Source: an uncultured Oscillibacter sp.
GTDB lineage: Bacteria; Bacillota; Clostridia; Oscillospirales; Oscillospiraceae
NCBI RefSeq assembly: GCF_910579365.1
Contig: NZ_CAJTUX010000026.1
Span: 1 to 32,551 of the forward strand
Direction: 5' to 3'
DNA length: 32,551 nucleotides
Of the stretch, positions 1 through 7,600 are shown piece after piece. The notes beneath the pieces are model-generated. The model ran no database searches. It saw nothing but the letters and a program-made list of their open reading frames with translations, and had not been told where the DNA came from. Numbering within the stretch: the stretch's first letter is position 1; every line of letters begins with the position of its first letter. The translations under genes were made by a program, and so were the position numbers.

Positions 1-534
1 GACGCCCAGGGCGCGTACCTTCTCCTTGAGTACTTCGGCGTGACCCAGGAGGACCTGGAGAGCTGGGGCGGTTCCATCACCAACCAGTCCGGCTCCGAGA
101 ACCAGGCGGCTCTTCAGGACGGCAAGATCGACTTCTACATTGACCACACCTCCTCCAGCTCCTCCACCATGGCGGAAATTGCCACCACCTGCGACGTGAC
201 CTTCCTCCAGTGGGGCGACGAGCTGATCGACTGGTTCGTCTCCGAGAAGGGCTTCCAGCGCATCACCGTCCCCGCCGACTCCTTCAAGGGCCAGACCAAC
301 GAGATCGTTCTCCCCGGCTCTCCCGACTCCATCTTTGCCGCCGACACTGCCAGCGAGGACGTGATCTATCAAGTCACCAAGACCCTGTGCGAGAACCGCG
401 ACGCACTGGTGGGAACCTATAACTCCCTGTCTCCCTGGGATGTGGCCACCTGCATGGACTCCGAGAAGCTGGGCGGCAACCCCCTGCATCCCGGCGCGGA
501 GCGCTACTACCGTGAGATGGGCTATATCCAGTAA
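1..534 (+). CDS. TAXI-family TRAP transporter solute-binding protein (3' part)
   Basis: The frame is open from base 1, so the N-terminus and signal peptide lie upstream; about 177 C-terminal residues are present, ending in TAA at 532-534. The visible part has the two-lobe binding-protein character of TAXI (TRAP-associated extracytoplasmic immunogenic) proteins: a stretch reading SGSENQAALQDGKIDF (the family's pattern of counting on ligand-dependent lobes), a VPADSFKGQTNEI segment and a C-terminal HPGAERYYREMG motif that is typical of this family's end. Such lipoproteins or secreted proteins capture an organic acid or amino acid and hand it to the TRAP permease. The fused TRAP permease follows 87 bp downstream on the same strand, which strongly supports the call. 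The ligand cannot be read from the sequence. A GTG at 40 is an internal codon, not the start. Confidence 0.88.
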   Translation, partial: DAQGAYLLLEYFGVTQEDLESWGGSITNQSGSENQAALQDGKIDFYIDHTSSSSSTMAEIATTCDVTFLQWGDELIDWFVSEKGFQRITVPADSFKGQTNEIVLPGSPDSIFAADTASEDVIYQVTKTLCENRDALVGTYNSLSPWDVATCMDSEKLGGNPLHPGAERYYREMGYIQ

Positions 535-576
535 GTCCGGCTCCATTTTTCTCGAAAAAACTCTGCCGCAAAGAAA

Positions 577-603
577 GGGCGGGCGCCGCTCAGGCGCCCG
601 CCC
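577..603 (+). terminator. GC-rich hairpin between binding protein and permease (attenuator-like)
   Basis: An 11-bp perfect stem, GGGCGGGCGCC (577-587) against GGCGCCCGCCC (593-603), encloses the 5-base loop GCTCA. There is no real T-run after it (TCTTAG). It lies 9 bases before the permease Shine-Dalgarno, so it more likely trims or stabilises mRNA to give excess binding protein over permease than ends transcription fully. That role is inference. Confidence 0.6.
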
Positions 604-621
604 TCTTAGACAGGAGGATTC

Positions 622-2619
622 ATGAGTATTTTTAAAAAGCAGACCGACGCCGGGGGCAAAAGCGACCTGGACGCGAAGGCAAAGGCCCTGGCCAGCGAGT
701 CCGATGAGGACTCGAAAATCGCGCGCATGCTGAAAACCATGCCCAGGTGGCGCTATTGGACCCTGGCTGTTCTGGCCATCACCATGACCGTTTTCCAGCT
801 GTACATCAAGCTGGGGACGCCGCTTCAGCCCTGGGCGCAGATTCCGCTGCACCTGTGCTATGCCCTGATCATCGTCTTCCTCTTTAACCCCATGGCGGAA
901 AAATGCAAAAACAAGGAGAGCAAGGCCCGCCAGCTCTGGTGGATTTACGACGGCTTTTTAATCGGAGCCACCCTGTTCATCTGCTGGTACTTCCTCTCCC
1001 ATGCCAACGCGCTGAATCTGCGGGTTTATAACGTGGACCCCATGACCACGCTGGACATCACCGTGGCCGTGCTACTGCTGTTCGTGCTGATGGAGGCGGT
1101 CCGGCGGGTGGTTTCCCTGGCGCTGTTTGTCGTCATTCTCTTCTTTATGGCCTATGCCTTTTTCGGCCAGTACATCAGCGGCATCTTCCGCTTCGCGGGC
1201 ATGAACTTCGCCCAGTTCTGCGAAACCCTCATGCTGAGCCAGAACGGCATTTTTGGTTCTCCTCTGTCCGCCTCCGTGGGTACGCTGTTCTACTTCATGG
1301 TGTTCGGCGCCTTCTTCTCCAACTGCGGCGGAGGCGGCGTGCTGATTGACGCGGGCATGAAACTCAGCGACAAAACCGCCGGAGGCCCCGCCAAGGCGGC
1401 GGTCCTCTCCTCCGGTTTGCTTGGCATGATCTCCGGCTCCGCCGTGGCCAACGTGTCCACCACCGGCGTTTTGACCATTCCCCTGATGAAAAAGGCCGGC
1501 TACACCCCCGAGGAGGCCGGCGCCGTGGAGTCCGTGGCCTCCACCGGCGGACAGATCATGCCTCCCATCATGGGCGCGGGCGCCTTTATCATGGCGGAGA
1601 TGATCGGCATTCCCTACATGGACATCGCCACCGCCGCCATACTGCCCGCCGTGGCCTATTTCGGCGCGGTGTTCATTCTGGTCCATCTGCTGGCCAAGAA
1701 AAAGCAGATGTCCACTACCAATGAAGCGCTGAAATACCAGGGTTCTCCCATTCTGCCCCGCGTCTATCGCCTGGTACCCATTATTCTGCTGGTCATCATG
1801 ATCTTCGCGGGTATGTCCATGCCCAGAGCTGCCATCTACTGCACCGCGCTGTCCATTATCCTGTGTATGCTCTCCAAGGACACCCGTATGAGCGCCAAGC
1901 AATTGATGGAAACTCTGATCGAGGGCGTCCGCCAAGCCGCCAACGTGGCCATCCCCACTGCGGCCTGCGGCATCATGATCGGCATTGTGGTCCGCTCCGG
2001 CGTGGCCGTAAAGGTGGCCAAGCTCATCGGCACCTCCGGAAACAACAGCCTGCTGCTGGCTCTGGTTGTGGCCGCCGTCGGCTGCCTGATGCTGGGCATG
2101 GCCCTGCCCACCGTGGCGGCGTACCTGATTGCCAACACCCTGTTCTGCTCCGCTATCCAGGGCCTGGGCATCGAGGCGCTGGTGGCGAATATGTTCATCT
2201 TCTACTTCGGCGTTGTGGCCCAGATCACGCCGCCGGTGTGCCTGGCCTCCTTTACCGCGGCGGGCATCGCCAATGCCAGCGCCTGGAAGACGGGCTGGAA
2301 GGCGTTCTTCTTCGCCATCACGGCTTTTATTGCTCCCTTCATGTTCGTCTACCGTCCGTCCATTCTGCTCATCGGCACAGTGACGGAGATTTTGATCTCC
2401 TGCGCCATGACCGCCTGCGCCACCTTCTTCCTGGCCGCCGGCGTAGCGGGGTATATGGGCAAGAATCTCTCTGCGGCGGAGCGGGTTTTGTTCTTTGCCG
2501 CCGCGCTGATGTTCATCATGCCCGGCAGCATGTTCGACCTGATCGGCATTGTCATGGGCGTCGTCCTGGTGGCCTGGTGCCTGATCTTCTCCCGACGTCA
2601 AAATGCCGCGGCCGTCTGA
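622..2619 (+). CDS. TRAP transporter fused permease (DctQM-type, TAXI class)
   Basis: 665 residues, the usual length for permeases in which the small (DctQ-like) and large (DctM-like) TRAP membrane subunits are one chain. After a charged cytoplasmic N-terminus (about 1-45) the protein is almost entirely hydrophobic segments. The large-subunit core has family-typical glycine-rich stretches such as GMISGSAVANVSTTGVLTIPLMKKAGYTPEEAGAVE and STGGQIMPPIMGAGAFIMAE (separately recognisable), and QITPPVCLASFTAAGIA near residue 535. It would use an ion gradient to import the ligand bound by the upstream TAXI protein. The ATG at 622 is preceded by AGGAGG at 612-617. The substrate is not evident; the neighbouring VOC-like and AEC genes suggest an organic or keto acid, as inference only. 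Confidence 0.93.
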   Translation: MSIFKKQTDAGGKSDLDAKAKALASESDEDSKIARMLKTMPRWRYWTLAVLAITMTVFQLYIKLGTPLQPWAQIPLHLCYALIIVFLFNPMAEKCKNKESKARQLWWIYDGFLIGATLFICWYFLSHANALNLRVYNVDPMTTLDITVAVLLLFVLMEAVRRVVSLALFVVILFFMAYAFFGQYISGIFRFAGMNFAQFCETLMLSQNGIFGSPLSASVGTLFYFMVFGAFFSNCGGGGVLIDAGMKLSDKTAGGPAKAAVLSSGLLGMISGSAVANVSTTGVLTIPLMKKAGYTPEEAGAVESVASTGGQIMPPIMGAGAFIMAEMIGIPYMDIATAAILPAVAYFGAVFILVHLLAKKKQMSTTNEALKYQGSPILPRVYRLVPIILLVIMIFAGMSMPRAAIYCTALSIILCMLSKDTRMSAKQLMETLIEGVRQAANVAIPTAACGIMIGIVVRSGVAVKVAKLIGTSGNNSLLLALVVAAVGCLMLGMALPTVAAYLIANTLFCSAIQGLGIEALVANMFIFYFGVVAQITPPVCLASFTAAGIANASAWKTGWKAFFFAITAFIAPFMFVYRPSILLIGTVTEILISCAMTACATFFLAAGVAGYMGKNLSAAERVLFFAAALMFIMPGSMFDLIGIVMGVVLVAWCLIFSRRQNAAAV

Positions 2620-2633
2620 CGTTTTTCGAAAGA

Positions 2634-2664
2634 CGCCCGCCATCCTTCGGTGGCGGGCGCTTTT
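2634..2664 (+). terminator. Hairpin with short T-run after the TRAP permease
   Basis: CGCCCGCCA (2634-2642) pairs with TGGCGGGCG (2651-2659) around an 8-base loop and is followed by CTTTT. It resembles a weak intrinsic terminator, but the next gene starts only 27 bases later, so read-through is expected. It shares the GCCCGCC core with the hairpins at 577 and 3204. Confidence 0.6.
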
Positions 2665-2690
2665 CCCACAACCCTGTAGAAGGACCATCC

Positions 2691-3161
2691 ATGAATAACA
2701 CGTTCGAGCTGGTGCACGCAGGCATCAACACCCCCAACCCCGAGGAGGCCGAAAAGCTGGCGCAGCCTCTCAGCCTGACATTTCATCTCACGCCCCGTCA
2801 CGGACAGAAGTCCGAGTTCGCCGGCTCTTATTTCGAGTGTATGAAGGCGCCTTTTCTGGGCGCTAACGGCCATGTGGCCATGGCCACGCCGGACCTGGAG
2901 TCCGCCGTGGAGGAGCTGAAGGAGAAGGGCTTCTCCTTCAATATGGACACCGCCGCTTCCGACGAGGCGGGGAAGGACAACATGCAGTTCACCTCCCAGG
3001 TCCGCCTCCAAAAGAGCACCGACGGCGGCCGCATTCACCTGACCTACGCCGCCTTTACCCGGAAGGCCATCAAGTACGTCCGCTTCACGGAGGCGGACGT
3101 CCTGGGAACCAAGCGGGAGACCGTGGGCCTCTACAATCCCACCGCCGCCCAGTCCAGATGA
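2691..3161 (+). CDS. VOC-fold small protein, paralogue 1, with divergent C-terminus
   Basis: 156 residues starting at the ATG at 2691, behind GAAGGA at 2679-2684; the frame is open further upstream but that overlaps the permease gene. Residues 1-88 match the next gene's product at roughly four positions in five, including the shared block RHGQKSEFAGSYFECMKAP followed by HVAMATPDL. The fold pattern (two beta-alpha-beta-beta-beta halves; 'SAVEELKEKGF') is that of the vicinal-oxygen-chelate superfamily, and from memory it most resembles the C-terminal domain fused to some clostridial KDPG aldolases. After residue about 90 it diverges: the ending retains only GGRIHL where paralogue 2 has GGFAIHI, and it carries an extra basic tail of about 35 residues. 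Function unknown; a role with the transported acid is inferred from position. Confidence 0.75.
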   Translation: MNNTFELVHAGINTPNPEEAEKLAQPLSLTFHLTPRHGQKSEFAGSYFECMKAPFLGANGHVAMATPDLESAVEELKEKGFSFNMDTAASDEAGKDNMQFTSQVRLQKSTDGGRIHLTYAAFTRKAIKYVRFTEADVLGTKRETVGLYNPTAAQSR

Positions 3162-3203
3162 CTTGCGTTTTTTCAAGAAAACGGGTATGATAACATGGAG
3201 AGC

Positions 3204-3226
3204 GCCCGCCCCGGACGGTGGCGGGC
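3204..3226 (+). terminator. Hairpin between the two VOC-like genes
   Basis: GCCCGCC (3204-3210) pairs with GGCGGGC (3220-3226), loop of 9 bases, with no T-run. Third member of a series of GCCCGCC-core hairpins in this operon. Possibly an mRNA processing or stabilising element. Confidence 0.45.
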
Positions 3227-3250
3227 ACTGTCCCCCAAAAGGAGAGTTTG

Positions 3251-3601
3251 ATGATGGAGAATATCTTTGAGCTGGTACACATCGGCGTCAATACCCCCAA
3301 TCCCGAGGAGGCGGACAAGCTGGCGAAGCTCCTGAGCCTGATGTTCAACCTGACGCCCCGCCACGGGCAGAAGTCCGAGTTTGCCGGAAGCTATTTTGAG
3401 TGCATGAAGGCCCCCTTCCTGGGAACCCACGGGCATGTGGCCATGGCCACGCCGGACCTGAGCGCCGCAGTGGAAGAACTGAAGGGAAAGGGCTTTTCCT
3501 TCCGTATGGACACCGCCGCCTACACCGAGGACGGCAAGCTGAAAAACATATACTTGGAGGGCGAATATGGCGGCTTTGCCATCCACATCCTACAGAAATA
3601 A
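3251..3601 (+). CDS. VOC-fold small protein, paralogue 2
   Basis: 116 residues. AAAAGGAG at 3237-3244 serves either the ATG at 3251 or the one at 3254; 3251 is used here. The protein is the compact, canonical form of the pair: IFELVHIGVNTPNPEEA at the N-terminus (positions for the first metal- or ligand-facing strand), ECMKAP, HVAMATPDL, AVEELKGKGF, and a complete end with IYLEGEYGGFAIHILQK. The FAIH plus upstream HIG and E residues are plausible metal ligands, which is typical for VOC enzymes, but no catalytic assignment can be made. It recalls the stand-alone version of the extra C-terminal domain found on some clostridial KDPG/KHG aldolases. It sits 35 bp before the AEC transporter gene. 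Confidence 0.78.
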   Translation: MMENIFELVHIGVNTPNPEEADKLAKLLSLMFNLTPRHGQKSEFAGSYFECMKAPFLGTHGHVAMATPDLSAAVEELKGKGFSFRMDTAAYTEDGKLKNIYLEGEYGGFAIHILQK

Positions 3602-3636
3602 CCTGAGAATCCGCCCGGCGGAGAAGGAGCGGTAAC

Positions 3637-4578
3637 ATGCTGGAGAGTTTTCTGGCGGCGTTGCGGGTCGTCCTGCCCATGGCGTTGCTGATGGCCCTGG
3701 GAGCGGGCGTCCGGGCGGCGGGCGTGATTGACCGGACCGCCATGCGAAGCGTGGACAAGCTGACCTTCCGGCTGTTCATGCCGGTGCTGCTGTTCAAAAA
3801 TATCTATGAGACGGACCTCGCCCAAAGCTTTGAGCCGGAGGAAGTCCTCTTTGCCGCTCTGGCGCTGCTGGCCATGTTCCCGGTGGCCCTGCTGCTGCCC
3901 GCCAAACTGGAGAGGGACCGGAACAAGGCCGCCTCCATCGGGCAGGCGATGATGCGGACGAACTATATTCTCTTCGGCATCGCCGTGGCGGAGTCCTTGT
4001 ACGGCGAGGGGAACATCGGCCCGGTGGCTTTGCTGGGGGCCTTCGTGGTGCCCATGACCAACGCCCTCAGCGTCGTCATTCTGGAGGTGAACCGCTCCGG
4101 ACGGGCAAGTCCCCAACAGCTCGCGCTGGCCATCCTGAAAAACCCCATGGTCCTGGCCACGCTGACGGCCCTGGGCCTGCTGGCGCTGCCCTTCCGCATG
4201 CCGGAGCTGCTGTGGTCCATCGTTGAGGACATCGCCGGCGTCACCACCACCATCAGCTTTATCTCCCTGGGCGTCAGCCTGGACTTGGGGGAGGTCCGTT
4301 CCAACCGCCGCCCTCTGGTGGTGGGGACGCTGCTGCGGATGGCGCTGGTACCACTGGTGTTCCTGCCTCTCTCCGTGGCGCTGGGCTTTCGGGGGGCGGG
4401 GCTGTGCGGGCTGATGGTCCTTTTTGCCGCGCCCACGGCCGTGGCCTCCTATCCCATGGCCGTCGCCATGGGGGCGGACGGCCCCCTTGCGGGGCAGCTG
4501 GTGTGCGTTACCACGGTGCTTTCGGTGTTCACCATGTTCTGCTATACCTTTCTCTTCCGAAGTCTGGGATTTTTGTGA
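3637..4578 (+). CDS. AEC (auxin efflux carrier) family transporter
   Basis: 313 residues, about the normal length for the family, with roughly ten hydrophobic segments arranged as two halves. Family marks include KLTFRLFMPVLLFKNIY near residues 47-63, the mid-protein block LAILKNPMVLATLTALGLL, and FAAPTAVASYPMAVAMG near 275-291, which corresponds to the substrate-crossover region with a conserved proline. Bacterial AEC proteins usually move malate, malonate or related carboxylates. Start ATG 3637 follows AAGGAG (3624-3629). It is last in the operon and is followed at once by an intrinsic terminator. Having a second carboxylate-type transporter beside a TRAP system suggests exchange or efflux of a product, which is inference. 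Confidence 0.9.
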   Translation: MLESFLAALRVVLPMALLMALGAGVRAAGVIDRTAMRSVDKLTFRLFMPVLLFKNIYETDLAQSFEPEEVLFAALALLAMFPVALLLPAKLERDRNKAASIGQAMMRTNYILFGIAVAESLYGEGNIGPVALLGAFVVPMTNALSVVILEVNRSGRASPQQLALAILKNPMVLATLTALGLLALPFRMPELLWSIVEDIAGVTTTISFISLGVSLDLGEVRSNRRPLVVGTLLRMALVPLVFLPLSVALGFRGAGLCGLMVLFAAPTAVASYPMAVAMGADGPLAGQLVCVTTVLSVFTMFCYTFLFRSLGFL

Positions 4579-4582
4579 GAGC

Positions 4583-4614
4583 AGCCCGGAGAGCCTTGGC
4601 TCTCCGGGCTTTTT
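4583..4614 (+). terminator. Intrinsic terminator of the TRAP/AEC operon
   Basis: A 12-bp perfect stem, AGCCCGGAGAGC (4583-4594) with GCTCTCCGGGCT (4599-4610), loop CTTG, then TTTTT (4610-4614). Starts 4 bases after the AEC stop codon. Read from the other strand there is no T-run, so the convergent large gene probably does not use it. Confidence 0.9.
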
Positions 4615-4624
4615 CCATGGCGTC

Positions 4625-7600
4625 TCAGGGCCGTCCAGCGGCCCAGCGCAAAAGCTCGTACTGCTCCTGGGGGCGAACTCCCTCGATACGGGCTCCGGTG
4701 CATTTCAGCTCCAGCTGATAGCTCTGCTTCTCCTCCAGGTCTTGGAACTCGTTGAGGCGATAGCGGGTGATGGCCCCCGAGGAGAAGGCGGCGTAAAGAT
4801 GCTCCCCGCTGTCAAAGGCGGTTTCCAGCACCGGTTTCCCGGAGCCGGGGGCGCTGGCGGTGCACGTGAAGGTCCCAAGGTTCTGCTCCGGACTCCAAGC
4901 GGCGCGGAGGAGCCGGAGTTCCCCATGCTCAAACCCGAGGGCGATCAGCGCCTCGCCGGGGGAACGGCGCTGAACGGCCAGGGCCGTGGGGCGCTTGTCC
5001 AGCGAAGCGGAGAAGACAGCGGGAGTGCCTCCGCTTAAATCCGTCAGCTCCAGTCCGGCATCCTCCGACCAGCAGACGGCGATCCGCTCGGCAAGAAGGC
5101 GGGCCAGGAAACCGCCGGAGAACTCCCAGCGCCATAAGAGAGTTCCCTCCGCGGTATCCAGCAGGCACAGCTCCCCGCCCCGCCGGATCAGCGCGGCGTT
5201 CCCCATGGCGTCCAGCAGCGTGAGACCAGGGCGCAGAGCGGCATACCCGACGGTATGGAGCTCCGCCGCCTGCCTCTGCCAGAAGAGGAAGCGCTCCGGA
5301 CTGCCGGCGCCCTCTCTTCCGCCGGGGGCCAGAAGCAGGCGGAAGGGCTTTCCCTGCTCCAGCTGGGCGACGGTCTGGTGCTCGCCGCCGCCCGTCTGCC
5401 AGCGGCGGAGCTTCCCGTCCCGGTAGCAGGCCAGCAGCGTCCCCGCTCCGCCGTCCACGGCGAAGGAGAGCAGCTGCCCGCTCTTTTCAAACTGAACGCC
5501 GGTGAAGTCGCAGTTCCGCAGGTCGCAGCCGGAGAGGTCCGCGTTGTCCAGATGCGCGTAGCGCATGGAGCTGTCGGAGAAATTCTTGCCGGAGAGGCTC
5601 GCGCCGGAGAGCGCCGCGTAATCCAGCAGCAGCCCGCTCCAATCCTCCCCGGGCAGGCCGAAGCCGCCGGTGTGAAGCAGGTTAACGCTGTTGGTCCCCA
5701 GAAGGGCCAGGGACTCCCGCCAGGGGCTGTCCCAGTTCCCCCTGGACGCGTGAGCAAAGTCCGTCAGCCTCTGCCGGACGAGGGGGCGTCCGGCGGCGTG
5801 CCGGAGTTCTTCGCCGGCAAATTTCAATACCTCATAGCCCAGGCCCCGGGAGGACAACAGGGGCCTTCCCCCGTCCCCGGACTCCCTCAGCCGCCGGGCG
5901 ATGCCCCTGCCCAGAAAGTACTCCCGCATGGAGCGGTGGCAGAAGGTCCGGTTTTCCGGGCGCTTGCAGTCGTATTTCAGCAGCGAGCGGTTCGTCAGGC
6001 GGTTCTCCGCGTCCCCGGCGGCGTCGGCCTCGGGGAGGCGGTCGTTCTCCCACAGCAGTTCCGCCAGCTGGGGCGTCGGAAGCTGAGCCTTGAATACGTC
6101 CAGGCCGATGCTGTCGGTCCCGGACTGCTGGAGGCAGAGGGCCAGCTCCTCCAGCAGGAAAAGGATGTTCTTCCGGACCGTAGTGGGATGGGTGCAGTCT
6201 CCGTTCTGCCGCAGATGGAAGCTGAAATTGCGGCTGAGCGCCGCCTCGGCATAACTCTGGTAGATGCCGGAGGCGTCCATGGCCTGGATGTCGTCCCCAT
6301 CCAGCTGAACCCGCATCATGTCCAGGAACAGCGGCTTTGCCGCCAGCTCCATCAGATCATAGGTGCTCCGTATTTTCAGAAGCCGGGCCCGGCGCTCCGG
6401 CGTGTCGGCCAGCTGCTCCAGGAATGCGATCCGGTCTTTGGGGGCCACGGGGGCCAGGTGCAGAATCTCCGGATGATTCAGGGAGTATAAGATTCGCTCC
6501 CGCACCTGGTCCGAGTAGACGGCCATCTTTCGGGAGGTGACCAGCAGCTTGTTCCCCTGGAACTGCTCCATCAGCCGCTCCAGGGCGGCCAGATTGTTCA
6601 GCACGGCGGCGTCGCTCATGTCCAGGGACATCTCGTCCAGGCCGTCCAGCATGATGAGGAAGCGGTATTCCCGGTTTACGTCGTTCCAGGAGGAGACGTC
6701 GCCGCGAAATTCCTGGAGCCGCCGGACCAGAAAATCCCGGAAGCCCAGGGGACTGTCCCCCAGATCCCGCAGGGACAGGCGCAGGGGAATCCATCCAGCC
6801 CTGGGGGAGCGCCAGAAGGCGTCCGCCAGCTTCCGGGCGAGAACATAAGTAAAAAAGCTCTTGCCGTCGCCAAAATCCCCCAGGAGAAGGACGGGGGTTG
6901 TGTCGGGGCGCTGAAGCCAGCGGAGAATGTAGTCCTCCGCCTCTCCCTCGATGGGCTGTTCCTGCTGGTCCAGCAGGCGAATGGGCGCGTGGCGCTGGTA
7001 GAGGGCCTGATAGCGGTCGATGGTGTCCGGGTCCGCCTCGTACTGCGTGAGAAGCAGCGAGGGGGTGCGGAGGTATTCCTTCCAGACCTGGGGGAGGCGG
7101 GGAACCGGCGCCAGCTTCTTCCTCCACTTCTCGAAGACCGCCTGCCGCTCCTCCGCGCTCCATTCCCCGCCGCCGGGGGCGGACTGGTAGAATTGGGCGT
7201 AGAGCCTGGGAAACAGGCGGAACAGTTCGCTTACGCATTCGTCGGGGGTCCAGAACTGAATGTCCAGAATGGGATACCACTGGCCGGTGCGCATCCAGCG
7301 CTCTCTGAGGTGGGGCAGGGAGTTGTTCACGATGCCGTTGGGGGAAATGAGAATCCAGTGCTCGATCTCCCGGTCCAAACTCTGGAGCTCGCTGAGCTTT
7401 TCCGTAACCGCTCCGGTTCCGATGACGGACTGATAGTTTTTGCACTCCACGGCGCAGGTGACGTTTACGCCGCCGGAATCCAGATAGGTGAAGATGACGT
7501 CGAAGCCGAACTGGGTTCCGGCGGTCTGCTTGCGGAGGCTGACCAGCTCATAGCCGCCGCCCTGGGCGAACAGCCCCGCGATCAGTTCCCTTGCCGCCAG

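Noticed and set aside
1072..2688. Minus-strand open frame opposite the TRAP permease.
   Set aside because: Its product is a His/Gly/Gln-rich low-complexity string, the usual shadow of a hydrophobic GC-rich gene.
4583..4614. Terminator as bidirectional for the convergent NACHT gene.
   Set aside because: On the minus strand the stem is followed by GCTCTCAC with no T-run, so only the plus-strand operon is well served.
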